Source: Ewingella allii
GTDB lineage: Bacteria > Pseudomonadota > Gammaproteobacteria > Enterobacterales > Enterobacteriaceae
Direction: 5' to 3'
DNA: 64,000 nucleotides
Assembly (NCBI RefSeq): GCF_044430645.1
Contig: NZ_JAWUDN010000001.1
Location: 62,001-126,000, forward strand
Of this stretch, positions 1 through 8,329 are shown piece by piece (position 1 is the stretch's first letter; the number at the start of each line of letters is the position of its first letter). The position numbers and the translations under genes were made by a program. A model generated the notes under the pieces. It searched no databases, was not told where the DNA came from, and saw only the letters and a program-made list of their open reading frames with translations.

Positions 1-279
1 ACCTTCCGGACTTTTGAAATCCCCTTCGCGACGTTTATTTCCTAAACCGCCCGAGAAATCACAAATACCATAAGTGCCGATCAGGCGATATTCGCCCTGA
101 AGTTCGGCATAAAGCTCAAGTTTGCGTTCCTGTTTAAAGATCTGGATATAAACCGGGGAACCCAAAAGTTTCTGTTTTAACGCTTGATCAACCGGGACAG
201 GCTCACTGGCGGCCGCGGTGCCGAGGGTAAAAAGGGGCAAACTGAGGAGCATCGCAAGTAACAGCGCGATTCTGATCAT
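1..279 (-). CDS. dpaA: Peptidoglycan meso-DAP amidase / L,D-transpeptidase-fold protein DpaA (YafK), N-terminal part
   Basis: The 93 codons present start at an ATG at 279 and run off the left edge. They begin with a hydrophobic signal peptide (ALLLAMLLSLPLF, cleavage near a run of Ala). The following stretch (LLGSPVYIQIFKQERKLELY, then SGGLGNKRREGDFKSPEG) closely matches the start of the YkuD-fold domain of E. coli YafK. In that family the periplasmic enzyme releases Braun lipoprotein from peptidoglycan rather than crosslinking it. The catalytic Cys/His region lies outside the window. The gene also sits near dinB in E. coli, which supports the call. Confidence 0.85.
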   Translation of the reverse strand, partial: MIRIALLLAMLLSLPLFTLGTAAASEPVPVDQALKQKLLGSPVYIQIFKQERKLELYAELQGEYRLIGTYGICDFSGGLGNKRREGDFKSPEG

Positions 280-576
280 TCTTATTCCTGCTTAACGATT
301 CCCCTTGATAGTTGCTGTTGCTGCTAACATCGCGGCAATCTCAATTATGTGGGGTTTAGGTCTGATTATTTTGTCTACAGATACGAAGATCTTTAAGACC
401 GCCACTGATATACAATCGGCATTAAACATGCATGATTCGATGCCATATTAATGCTGGTGGGTTTTTTAGCAATCCCACTAGGAATAAATTTACAGTTAAA
501 GTGTGAAAAAATGATTTAGTTTACTTTTTGAGCAGCTTTTTTGTGAATACCCCGACATTTCTGCCGGGGAATATCT
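280..576. other. Intergenic region between dpaA and the GDPD-like gene
   Basis: About 300 bp of AT-rich sequence holding the upstream region of dpaA and the downstream region of the GDPD-like gene. The only structure I see is a stem-loop at 550-569. No convincing ORF is present. Confidence 0.5.
550..569 (-). terminator. Stem-loop 8 bases after the GDPD-like stop codon
   Basis: CCCCG/CGGGG arms flank a 10-base loop just downstream of the minus-strand gene. No T-run follows on the minus strand, so it is a weak intrinsic terminator at best, or a transcript-end stabiliser. Confidence 0.35.
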
Positions 577-1476
577 TTAACGAGGAATGTTTTTGAAGTC
601 AGCCGGTGAATTCACTAACACGCCGTCAGCCCCTAGCGCTTTGGCCTGTTGGTAATCGGCCTGATTATTAATTCCGATAAGAATAATGTGCGCCTCGCCC
701 TGCGAACGGAAGCAGTCCATCGCCTCTTTATCCCACGCCAGGGTTGCTTTGGAGCGCGCCTCGCCCAAGGTATATTTTTCCACCACTTCCACTTCCCGCT
801 TCATTTCCAAAGCATACCAGCGGCTTTTGTCATCAGCTTTGATTTGGCACTGGTGCGCCATAGTGATGTTCGCCAGCGCGGTGCGGGTGGTATCGCGGCT
901 TTCAAAGCGTGGAATAGAGGCCGGAAGGGCTTCGAGATATTGGTTGTCGGTGGAGTAAATCCGCACTCTGCGCTGGCTATGCGTGTTGTCGAGCACCTTA
1001 TTTAAGGCTTTCGCCATCTCAGCAGGGCTGGCGTCCGGCGTTTTAATATCAATATAGAAAGTGGTTTTTGGGAAGGCGTTGAGCACAGTTTCCAGACGAG
1101 GAATGCCGATGTTTTTACCACGATAAGGATGGTTATCGCCGCTGCCAAAGGCCCAGCCAGCGTCCATTTTTGACAATTCCAGTGCCGTGTACTGCGACAC
1201 CGGCCCGTTCTGATTGGTCAGGGATTTTAAATCGGACGGGCGATACAGCACCGCGACGTTATCTTTAGAGAGCTGCACGGTGATCCAAATGGCATCCGCG
1301 CCATTTTTTAGCGCCAGTTCGATGGCGGGAACCGTGTTTTCTGGAGCATCAGCCGTGCCGCCGCGATGGGCAATAATCTGCGGCGCGCCGCTAATCGTTG
1401 CTGTAAAGCCAGTCAGCGGGAACAGAGCGCTGCACAACAGAGTGGTGCATAACAATTTTCGATTAAAGCTGATCAT
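577..1476 (-). CDS. Exported glycerophosphodiester phosphodiesterase-fold protein with degraded active site
   Basis: 299 residues with a clear signal peptide (about 1-26). The GDPD fold is recognised from IIAHRGG (His37-Arg38), then APENTVPAI (Glu46) and the LSKDN turn. In active GDPDs the next strand carries Glu-x-Asp metal ligands and a later His-Asp. Here these positions read Trp64-Ile-Thr66 and Arg79-Pro80, so two metal ligands and the second catalytic His are missing while the first His, Arg and Glu remain. The protein is full length, so it may have changed function (binding, or different chemistry) rather than decayed. It is monocistronic, upstream of and divergent from dinB. Confidence 0.75.
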   Translation of the reverse strand: MISFNRKLLCTTLLCSALFPLTGFTATISGAPQIIAHRGGTADAPENTVPAIELALKNGADAIWITVQLSKDNVAVLYRPSDLKSLTNQNGPVSQYTALELSKMDAGWAFGSGDNHPYRGKNIGIPRLETVLNAFPKTTFYIDIKTPDASPAEMAKALNKVLDNTHSQRRVRIYSTDNQYLEALPASIPRFESRDTTRTALANITMAHQCQIKADDKSRWYALEMKREVEVVEKYTLGEARSKATLAWDKEAMDCFRSQGEAHIILIGINNQADYQQAKALGADGVLVNSPADFKNIPR

Positions 1477-1674
1477 AACTAATTCCTTTTAGAGACAATG
1501 GAGCAATTAATATACAGCGTGATTGTGAAAATAATATTAAATCCATGCCTAAAAACGATTATTTCTCTTTATCCAATCTGAAATTGAGATAACTATTATT
1601 GGGATAAATAAGCGGTATTTTTAATATTTGCCTACCCTATGGTTTAATCGGGCGGACTTGAATTTCCATCTTGA

Positions 1675-1694
1675 TACTGTATGCTTGTACAGTC
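1675..1694 (+). promoter_or_regulatory. LexA (SOS) operator of dinB
   Basis: TACTGTATGCTTGTACAGTC contains the CTGT-N8-ACAG core of LexA sites, with the core at 1677-1692. It ends 13 bases before the dinB ATG, so bound LexA would cover the ribosome-binding region and promoter. This is the expected SOS control of dinB. Confidence 0.9.
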
Positions 1695-1707
1695 ATTGGG
1701 AGGGGCT

Positions 1708-2766
1708 ATGCGTAAAATTATTCACGTCGATATGGATTGCTTCTTCGCGGCAGTTGAAATGCGCGACGATCCTTCATTGCGTGATATCCCCATTGCCATC
1801 GGCGGCAGCCGCGATCGCCGCGGTGTGATCAGCACGGCAAACTATCCGGCGCGCAAGTTTGGCGTCCATAGCGCGATGCCCACCGGCATGGCCCTCAAGC
1901 TCTGCCCGCACCTCAAAGTGATCCCCGGCCGGATGGAAGCCTATAAAGAAGCCTCCAACCATATTCGTGAAATCTTCTCCCGCTACACTTCGCTGATTGA
2001 ACCTCTCTCGCTCGACGAGGCTTACCTCGATGTCTCGGAATCCACCCAGTGCAATGGCTCTGCAACGCTTATCGCCGCTGAGATCCGTCAGGCTATTTCT
2101 GATGAAATCAACCTCACGGCGTCGGCCGGGATCGCGCCCATCAAGTTCCTCGCTAAGATCGCCTCCGACTTAAATAAGCCCAACGGCCAGTTCGTGATAA
2201 CGCCAGATAAAGTTGCCGACTTCTTGCAAGACCTGCCGCTGAGCAAAATCCCCGGCGTGGGCAAAGTGACGGCAAAACGTTTGCAGGAGCACGGCCTGAT
2301 CACCTGTGGCGACGTGCAGCGTTACGATTTGGCGAAGCTGCTAAAAGGCTTCGGCAAGTTTGGTCGCGTGCTGTGGGAACGCTGTCAGGGCATCGACGAG
2401 CGCGAAGTCTCGTCAGAACGCCTGCGTAAATCTGTGGGGGTCGAACGCACGCTGGCCGAAGATATTCACAGTTGGGAAGAGTGTGTGGCGCTAATTGACC
2501 GGCTTTACCCCGAGCTGGAAACCCGACTGAGCCGCGTCAGCCCCGATTTGCGCATTGCCCGGCAGGGTATAAAGCTGAAGTTTCACGATTTCCAGCAAAC
2601 CACCCAAGAGCACGTCTGGCCGGTGTTGAATAAAAATGATTTGTTGAAGGTGGCGCATGAAGCTTGGGAACAGCGGCGGGGCGGTCGAGGTGTACGGCTA
2701 GTGGGGTTACATGTGACTTTGCAAGATCCGCAGATCGAGAGGCAGTTGCTGCTGCCTTGGGAGTAA
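1708..2766 (+). CDS. dinB: DNA polymerase IV (Y-family translesion polymerase)
   Basis: 352 residues, collinear with E. coli DinB (351). It performs error-prone synthesis across lesions on stalled forks in the cytoplasm. Asp8 (HVDMDCFFAAVE) and Asp103-Glu104 (SLDEAYLDV) are the metal-binding catalytic residues. The helix-hairpin-helix KIPGVGKVTAKRL and the little-finger domain follow. The C-terminal QLLLPWE resembles a beta-clamp-binding tail. An ATG 27 bases upstream (1681) is in frame but overlaps the LexA box. The ATG at 1708 has a strong GGGAGGGG ribosome site and matches the E. coli start. Confidence 0.97.
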   Translation: MRKIIHVDMDCFFAAVEMRDDPSLRDIPIAIGGSRDRRGVISTANYPARKFGVHSAMPTGMALKLCPHLKVIPGRMEAYKEASNHIREIFSRYTSLIEPLSLDEAYLDVSESTQCNGSATLIAAEIRQAISDEINLTASAGIAPIKFLAKIASDLNKPNGQFVITPDKVADFLQDLPLSKIPGVGKVTAKRLQEHGLITCGDVQRYDLAKLLKGFGKFGRVLWERCQGIDEREVSSERLRKSVGVERTLAEDIHSWEECVALIDRLYPELETRLSRVSPDLRIARQGIKLKFHDFQQTTQEHVWPVLNKNDLLKVAHEAWEQRRGGRGVRLVGLHVTLQDPQIERQLLLPWE

Positions 2767-2805
2767 GGCTGAAAACGATTTATCTTCTTTGGTTTTGTTT
2801 TGATT

Positions 2806-2827
2806 CCTCCCCCTTCTCAGGGGGAGG
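2806..2827. terminator. Stem-loop between convergent dinB and pepD
   Basis: A perfect 8-bp stem (CCTCCCCC / GGGGGAGG) with a 6-base loop lies between the two convergent stop codons. Neither strand has a following T-run, so I read it as an end-of-transcript hairpin or small dispersed palindrome. Confidence 0.45.
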
Positions 2828-2841
2828 AGCAAAAGAAACTA

Positions 2842-4302
2842 TTACTTACGCTCTGGGATCGCTTTCAGCAGGGCGGTCAGCAGCTTCCAGTACAGGTCAA
2901 CGCTTTCGATCTCAACTTGCTCATCCGGCGAGTGTGGGCCAGTGATGGTTGGGCCGATAGACACCATGTCCATGTCTGGGTATGGCTTTTTGAACAGACC
3001 ACATTCCAGACCGGCATGGATAACCATGATGTTTGGCGTCTTGTCGAACAGCTGCTGGTAGGTTTCGCGTACCAGCGTCATGACCGGAGAGCTTGGCTCT
3101 GGTTTCCAGCCCGGATAGCTGCCTTTCGCCAAAGTTTTAGCGCCAGCCAGCTGGCCGAGAGAAGTCAGCATGCTGACTACGTACTCTTTGCCACTGTCGA
3201 TCAGGGAGCGGATCAGGCAGTTGATCGCCACTTCGCCGTCGGTCATGGTGACAACGCCGACGTTCAGAGAGGTTTCAACCACGCCTTTCACGTCGTCGCT
3301 CATGCGGATCACGCCGTTTGGCGTGGCGTTGAGCAATGACAGGAAGTGGTGCTGGCTCTCTTTGTTCAGCACTTTTGCGTCGCTTTGCGCCGCTTCTACT
3401 ACGAAAGCAATTTTCTTCTCAACCGCAGCCAGTTCGAATTGAACCGTCGCCAGAAACTCTTGGGCAGCGGCTTTCAGCGCGTCAGCTTTGTCAGCAGCAA
3501 CGGCAACGATCGCAATGGCTTCGCGTGGGATAGCGTTACGCAGCGTACCGCCAGTGAAGTCAATCAGGCGCAGGCCGTGAGCTTCAGCGTTGTCAGCCAG
3601 GAAGCGAGCAAGCAGTTTGCTGGCGTTGCCCAGACCTAAGTGAATGTCAGCGCCGGAGTGGCCGCCTTTCAAGCCTTTGAAGGTCAGTTTCAGCAGGCTG
3701 TAGCCCGCAGGAACGGCTTCGCGAGTCAGGGAAAGGGTAGAGGTGAAGTCGATACCACCGGCGCAACCCATGTAGATTTCGCCTTCGGTTTCTGAGTCAG
3801 TGTTGATCAGAATTTCAGACTGTAACCAGTTTGGCTGAAGGCCGAATGCGCCTGCCATGCCGGTTTCTTCGGTCATGGTCAGCAGCACTTCCAGCGGGCC
3901 GTGCTCCACGGATTCGTCAGCCAATACTGCCAGCGCAGAGGCTAAACCAATGCCGTTATCAGCACCCAGCGTGGTGCCGCGTGCTTTTACCCAACCGTTA
4001 TCAATGTACGGCTGGATGGGATCTTTGGTGAAATCGTGAACAGTGTCGTTGTTCTTCTGCGGCACCATGTCGAGGTGAGCCTGCAGAGCTACGGCTTTAC
4101 GATTTTCCATGCCTTTAGTGGCTGGCTTACGCAATAATATGTTGCCGACTTCATCACGCTCAGCGTGAATACCTTTTTCCTGTGCCCATTCAACGATGTG
4201 TTTTGCCAGCGCTTCTTCATGATAAGAAGGGTGTGGAATCGAGCAAACTTTGGCAAAAATATCCCACAGCGGTTGTGGCGAAAGTTGAGACAATTCAGAC
4301 AC
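2842..4302 (-). CDS. pepD: Cytosolic aminoacyl-histidine dipeptidase (peptidase D)
   Basis: 486 residues, nearly collinear with E. coli PepD (485). This M20-family zinc peptidase splits Xaa-His dipeptides such as carnosine in the cytoplasm. Zinc-site motifs are LQAHLDM (His76, Asp78), GADNGIG (Asp115), TEETG (general base Glu145 and ligand Glu146), and the terminal HAGLECG and GPTITGPHSPDE segments. The gene is monocistronic and divergent from gpt, as in E. coli. Confidence 0.97.
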   Translation of the reverse strand: MSELSQLSPQPLWDIFAKVCSIPHPSYHEEALAKHIVEWAQEKGIHAERDEVGNILLRKPATKGMENRKAVALQAHLDMVPQKNNDTVHDFTKDPIQPYIDNGWVKARGTTLGADNGIGLASALAVLADESVEHGPLEVLLTMTEETGMAGAFGLQPNWLQSEILINTDSETEGEIYMGCAGGIDFTSTLSLTREAVPAGYSLLKLTFKGLKGGHSGADIHLGLGNASKLLARFLADNAEAHGLRLIDFTGGTLRNAIPREAIAIVAVAADKADALKAAAQEFLATVQFELAAVEKKIAFVVEAAQSDAKVLNKESQHHFLSLLNATPNGVIRMSDDVKGVVETSLNVGVVTMTDGEVAINCLIRSLIDSGKEYVVSMLTSLGQLAGAKTLAKGSYPGWKPEPSSPVMTLVRETYQQLFDKTPNIMVIHAGLECGLFKKPYPDMDMVSIGPTITGPHSPDEQVEIESVDLYWKLLTALLKAIPERK

Positions 4303-4609
4303 TATGAGTCTCCTGTAACAGTCAGCTCAGTCAGAAGGCATTGGCCGGTGAACTGATTGAGGTGCTGTAGGTTTAAGGTTAATTATTCATCCGATCCAGT
4401 TGCCATCCTGTGTGGCGGCTGGTCAAACAGAATATCACTTAATCCTAAGCTGTGCGCGTAAGGCAGTGGAAAATCCTTGGGGTTCGCGGGGTTCCGGCCT
4501 CATAACCGCTGGTTTTTGTGAGCTGGACTCACTATAATCTCGCGCAACCTTTTTTCTTCCCCCCGAATACATTTTTAGAAGCCGTCATTTCACTGGCTGG
4601 GACACCTAT
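4303..4609. other. Divergent promoter region of pepD and gpt
   Basis: 307 bp with no ORF. A TATAAT box at 4533-4538 is a plausible -10 for gpt, but no good -35 is visible at 16-18 bp. No operator or riboswitch fold was recognised. Confidence 0.4.
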
Positions 4610-5068
4610 ATGAGCGAAAAATACGTTGTAACTTGGGACATGCTGCAAATCCACGCCCGCACCATGGCAAAACGCCTGCTGCCGGCAGAACAATGGAAAG
4701 GCATCATCGCGGTGAGCCGTGGCGGTTTAGTTCCTGCCGCCCTGTTGGCCCGTGAACTGTGCATTCGTCACGTTGATACCGTTTGCATCTCAAGCTACGA
4801 CCACGACAATCAGCGCGAAATGAAAGTGCTGAAACGCGCCGAAGGTGACGGTGAAGGCTTCATCGTAGTTGACGACTTAGTAGATACCGGCGGCACCGCC
4901 AAAGCTATTCGCGATATGTATCCGAAAGCGCACTTCATCACCATGTTCGCCAAGCCGGCCGGTGCGCCGCTGGTTGATGACTACGTGATTGATATTCCGC
5001 AGGACACGTGGATTGAGCAGCCGTGGGATATGGGGATTGCTTTTGTCCCTCCTTTAGTCGGCAAATAA
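4610..5068 (+). CDS. gpt: Xanthine-guanine phosphoribosyltransferase
   Basis: 152 residues, the same length as E. coli Gpt. It converts guanine, xanthine and (weakly) hypoxanthine plus PRPP to nucleoside monophosphates at the inner membrane surface. The type I PRTase PRPP loop is VVDDLVDTGGTA. The SRGGLVPAALLAREL and WIEQPWDMG segments match the hood and C-terminal regions of the family. An ERIC element begins immediately after the stop codon, and an intrinsic terminator lies beyond it. Confidence 0.97.
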   Translation: MSEKYVVTWDMLQIHARTMAKRLLPAEQWKGIIAVSRGGLVPAALLARELCIRHVDTVCISSYDHDNQREMKVLKRAEGDGEGFIVVDDLVDTGGTAKAIRDMYPKAHFITMFAKPAGAPLVDDYVIDIPQDTWIEQPWDMGIAFVPPLVGK

Positions 5069-5195
5069 AATCCTCGTCATCCTTCGAGCTGTCTCTGCGT
5101 TGGCTGCCTTCCTACACCCTAGTCACTGACTGATGTCAGCTCCTAGGGATGTAGTCAGTTGCCGCCTGGATACAACTCGAATGATTTAGAGGATT
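5069..5195. repeat. ERIC element (127 bp), copy 1, diverged core
   Basis: An imperfect palindrome with outer arms AATCCTC / GAGGATT. It has recognisable ERIC segments (GCGTTGGCTGCC, a TCACTGACTGATGTCAGCTC centre, GTTGCCGCCTG, CAACTCGAATGATTTAGAG). It begins on the base after the gpt stop codon, so it is transcribed in the gpt 3' UTR. A better-conserved copy of identical length is at 37561-37687. Confidence 0.85.
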
Positions 5196-5212
5196 ACAGA
5201 AGTTGAAAACAA

Positions 5213-5243
5213 AACGCCCAGCCGATTGGTTGGGCGTTTTCAT
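5213..5243 (+). terminator. Intrinsic terminator of gpt
   Basis: AACGCCCA pairs with TGGGCGTT across a short loop (arms 5213-5220 and 5231-5238), followed by TTTTC. It lies after the ERIC element and before the frsA promoter. Confidence 0.85.
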
Positions 5244-5302
5244 TTGTGTTTCATTTTCATCAGGCTTGACCTGAGTGCTGAGTTATCGCAACGTGTCCCT
5301 GT

Positions 5303-5308
5303 TATAAT
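5303..5308 (+). promoter_or_regulatory. Candidate -10 box of frsA
   Basis: TATAAT 39 bases before the frsA ATG. No clear -35 hexamer is seen at normal spacing. A GGAGG ribosome site precedes the ATG. Confidence 0.35.
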
Positions 5309-5346
5309 TCTCGTCCACGCAGCTGGTTAACGGAGGATTTTGCATC

Positions 5347-6594
5347 ATGGCACCAGCCAACCTTACGGAAAAACTGTTCAAACCCACCTTCAAATATCCT
5401 GAAACCTCGACGCTGGTTCGTCGCGTGCACCACGCCGGAGTGAATACCCTGCACTCGGCGCTGGAAGGGGACTCGGCACCTTGCTGGTATCGCACGATTA
5501 ACCGTTTGATGTGGTTGTGGCGCGGTGTGGATCCGCTGGAAGTGGAAGAGGTGCTGTCGCGCATTGCCGTTTCTACCGCCAAGCGCAGCGACGAACGTTT
5601 ACTGGATACCGTGATTGGTTATCGTGGCGGTAACTGGATTTATGAGTGGTCGCAGCAGGGTATGGCGTGGCAACAAAAAGCGCTAGAGGCGCAAGATCTG
5701 GCCCTTGCCAGCGAGTATTGGCTCAAAGCCGCCAACCTTTATAGCATTGCGGGCTATCCTCATCTGAAAGGCGATACGCTGGCCGAACAGGCCGAAGTGC
5801 TAGCCAACAAGGCTTTCGAGCAGTCTGCTTTAAACTCTCCGTATCAATTGAAAGAGATCGACTTCGCCATTGAAGGCGGCAGTGCGATAACCGGTTTCCT
5901 GCATCTGCCCAATGAAGGCAAAGCGCCATTCCCAACGGTGTTGGTGTGTGGCGGTTTAGACACCTTACAGAGTGACCATCAGCGGCTGTTTCGCGACTAC
6001 CTTGCGCCGCGTGGCATTGCCATGTTGACCATCGACATGCCGTCGATTGGCTTCTCCGCCAAGTGGAAACTGACGCAGGACACCAGCTTCCTGCATCAAC
6101 AAGTATTGAAGAAACTGACCGACGTGGTGTGGATAGACTCGACCAAAGTCAGCCTGCTCGGCTTCCGCTTTGGCGCCAACGTCGCCGTGCGTCTGGCTTA
6201 TTTAGAGCCGCGACGAGTTCGCGCTGTGGCCACCCTCGGCGCGTTAGTTCATACGCTATTATTTGACGCCAAATGTCAGGACAAAGTGCCCGACATGTAT
6301 ATGGACGTGCTGGCCAGCCGGCTGGGGATGTCCAATGCCAGCGACAGCGCGCTGAAGACTGAACTTAATAGGTATTCTCTGAAAACGCAGGGCCTGCTGG
6401 GGCGCAGAACGCCGACGCCAATTATTGCCGGTTATTGGGATCAAGACCCTTTCAGCCCGAAAGATGAATCGCGTTTAATCGTTGATTCTTCGGGGGATGG
6501 CAAGCTGTTGAGCATTAAAAGAGAGCCGCTTTATCAGAATTTCGACAAGGCGCTCCACGATATTTGTGATTGGTTATCGGCTCACATGCGTTAA
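5347..6594 (+). CDS. frsA: Fermentation-respiration switch protein FrsA (alpha/beta-hydrolase fold)
   Basis: 415 residues, collinear with E. coli FrsA (414). The family has an alpha/beta-hydrolase domain in its C-terminal two thirds. FrsA was described as a partner of dephosphorylated EIIA-Glc that shifts cells toward fermentation. The nucleophile elbow, usually Gly-x-Ser-x-Gly, reads Gly-Phe-Arg-Phe-Gly (LLGFRFGANVAVRLAYLE). The family typically has this sequence, so true esterase activity is doubtful. It lies between gpt and crl as in E. coli. Confidence 0.93.
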   Translation: MAPANLTEKLFKPTFKYPETSTLVRRVHHAGVNTLHSALEGDSAPCWYRTINRLMWLWRGVDPLEVEEVLSRIAVSTAKRSDERLLDTVIGYRGGNWIYEWSQQGMAWQQKALEAQDLALASEYWLKAANLYSIAGYPHLKGDTLAEQAEVLANKAFEQSALNSPYQLKEIDFAIEGGSAITGFLHLPNEGKAPFPTVLVCGGLDTLQSDHQRLFRDYLAPRGIAMLTIDMPSIGFSAKWKLTQDTSFLHQQVLKKLTDVVWIDSTKVSLLGFRFGANVAVRLAYLEPRRVRAVATLGALVHTLLFDAKCQDKVPDMYMDVLASRLGMSNASDSALKTELNRYSLKTQGLLGRRTPTPIIAGYWDQDPFSPKDESRLIVDSSGDGKLLSIKREPLYQNFDKALHDICDWLSAHMR

Positions 6595-6658
6595 ACGAAA
6601 AGGTTGCTAATTCTTAAGGGTTTGCTACAAATAAAGCCCCCAAAAAGGAGAATGTGTA

Positions 6659-7060
6659 ATGACGTTACCAAGTGGTCACCCTAAAAGTAGGCTAATGAAA
6701 CGTTTCGGCACGCTGGGGCCCTATATCAGGGAAGCCAAGTGCGAGAACGATCGCTTTTTCTTCGACTGTTTGGCGGTATGCGTTAACGTAAAACCCGCGC
6801 CGGAGAAGCGTGAATTCTGGGGCTGGTGGATTGAGCTTCAGGCGGAAGAAGAGCGTTTTACTTATGTTTATCACTTCGGGTTGTTCGACAAAGAGGGCGA
6901 CTGGAAGGAGCAAAACATTAAAGATGCTGAAGTGCGTGACAAGCTGGAGACTACGCTGCGTGGCTTCCACAAAAACCTCAACGCCATGATTGTCGAGATG
7001 TCGTTGAAGCTCGAACCTGCAGAAGATTTTGGCGACGAACCTTTGAAACTGTCGGCCTAA
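6659..7060 (+). CDS. crl: Sigma-S-binding transcription factor Crl
   Basis: 133 residues, the family length. Crl binds RpoS and favours its assembly with core RNA polymerase, raising stationary-phase and curli gene expression. Signature segments are PSGHPKSRLMKRFGTLGPYIRE, CENDRFFFDCLAVC, FWGWWIELQ and FGLFDKEGDW. It is monocistronic with a strong AAAAAGGAG ribosome site and its own terminator. In E. coli phoE lies between crl and proB; here proB follows directly. Confidence 0.97.
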   Translation: MTLPSGHPKSRLMKRFGTLGPYIREAKCENDRFFFDCLAVCVNVKPAPEKREFWGWWIELQAEEERFTYVYHFGLFDKEGDWKEQNIKDAEVRDKLETTLRGFHKNLNAMIVEMSLKLEPAEDFGDEPLKLSA

Positions 7061-7096
7061 AGTCCGCGATTTTCCCCTGTCTGAACCCTGCAATTT

Positions 7097-7130
7097 AGCG
7101 TTATGCCCTGCGGCATAACGCTGTTCTCCT
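7097..7130 (+). terminator. Intrinsic terminator of crl
   Basis: A perfect 11-bp stem (AGCGTTATGCC / GGCATAACGCT, arms 7097-7107 and 7112-7122) with a CTGC tetraloop. A pyrimidine-rich tail (GTTCTCCTTTTCC) follows. Confidence 0.85.
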
Positions 7131-7202
7131 TTTCCAAAGACAACAGTACACTTCATCATTTAAACTCTATTCAATTCTTCAAACGCAAACGGCAGAAAGA
7201 TT

Positions 7203-8306
7203 ATGAGTGGCAGCCAAACATTGGTTGTAAAACTGGGCACTAGCGTGCTCACCGGCGGCTCTCGTCGCCTTAATCGTGCTCACATTGTTGAGCTGGTTCG
7301 CCAGTGCGCGCAGCAACACGCGGCAGGGCACAGAATTGTTATCGTGACGTCGGGCGCTATCGCCGCCGGGCGCGAACATCTGGGCTACCCCGAACTCCCC
7401 GCCACCATCGCCTCCAAGCAGTTATTGGCGGCGGTGGGGCAGAGCCGTTTGATTCAACTGTGGGAACAGTTGTTTTCCATTTATGGCATTAATGTCGGCC
7501 AGATGCTGCTGACACGCGCCGACATGGAAGACCGCGAGCGCTTCCTCAACGCGCGTGACACCATGAACGCGCTGCTCGATAACCATATCGTGCCGGTCAT
7601 TAATGAAAACGACGCCGTTGCCACCGCCGAGATTAAAGTCGGTGACAATGACAACCTGTCGGCGCTGGCGGCGATTTTAGCCGGTGCGGACAAACTGCTG
7701 TTGCTGACTGACCAGCGCGGCCTGTTCACCGCCGACCCGCGCAACAACCCGCAGGCTGAGTTGATTCGCGAAGTGACCGCCATTGACGACGCCCTGCGCG
7801 GCATCGCGGGCGACAGCGTATCAGGCCTCGGCACCGGCGGCATGGCCACCAAACTGCAAGCCGCCGACGTGGCGTGCCGCGCCGGCGTCGACACCATTAT
7901 TGCCGCCGGTAACCTGCCGGGCGTGATTGCCGACGTCATCAATGGCGTGTCAGTGGGGACTCGCTTCCACGCCATGCAAACCCCGCTGGAGAACCGCAAA
8001 CGCTGGATCTTCGGCGCGCCGCCTGCGGGTGAAATTACTATTGATGATGGCGCGGTTGCCGCCATGCTGGAGCGCGGCAGCTCGCTGCTGCCGAAGGGCA
8101 TCCGTGAAGTGAAAGGCGATTTCTCGCGCGGGGAGGTGATCCGCATTCGCAATCTGACTGGTCGCGATTTGGCCCACGGGGTCAGCCGCTACAACAGCGA
8201 CGCGATGCGCATGATTGCCGGTCACCACTCCCAGCAGATTAGTGAAATCCTCGGTTACGAGTATGGCCCGGTCGCCGTACACCGTGACGATATGATTGTC
8301 AGTTAA
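7203..8306 (+). CDS. proB: Glutamate 5-kinase
   Basis: 367 residues, identical in length to E. coli ProB. It catalyses the first step of proline synthesis (glutamate + ATP to gamma-glutamyl phosphate) and is the proline-feedback point. The amino-acid kinase domain (about 1-260) shows VVKLGTSVLTGG, SGAIAAGRE, NENDAVAT, GDNDNLSA and GTGGMATKLQAA. A C-terminal PUA domain follows (about 275-360, RGEVIRIRNLTGRDLAHGVS). It is transcribed with proA, 23 bp downstream. Confidence 0.98.
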   Translation: MSGSQTLVVKLGTSVLTGGSRRLNRAHIVELVRQCAQQHAAGHRIVIVTSGAIAAGREHLGYPELPATIASKQLLAAVGQSRLIQLWEQLFSIYGINVGQMLLTRADMEDRERFLNARDTMNALLDNHIVPVINENDAVATAEIKVGDNDNLSALAAILAGADKLLLLTDQRGLFTADPRNNPQAELIREVTAIDDALRGIAGDSVSGLGTGGMATKLQAADVACRAGVDTIIAAGNLPGVIADVINGVSVGTRFHAMQTPLENRKRWIFGAPPAGEITIDDGAVAAMLERGSSLLPKGIREVKGDFSRGEVIRIRNLTGRDLAHGVSRYNSDAMRMIAGHHSQQISEILGYEYGPVAVHRDDMIVS

Positions 8307-8329
8307 GACTGGTTTTTAAGGATATACCC

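Noticed and set aside
1681..1707. Upstream in-frame ATG for dinB
   Set aside because: It would place the start inside the LexA operator; the ATG at 1708 has the ribosome site and matches E. coli DinB.
2806..2827. Perfect hairpin read as a strong intrinsic terminator for dinB or pepD
   Set aside because: Neither strand has a T-run after the stem, so only a weak or factor-assisted role is claimed.
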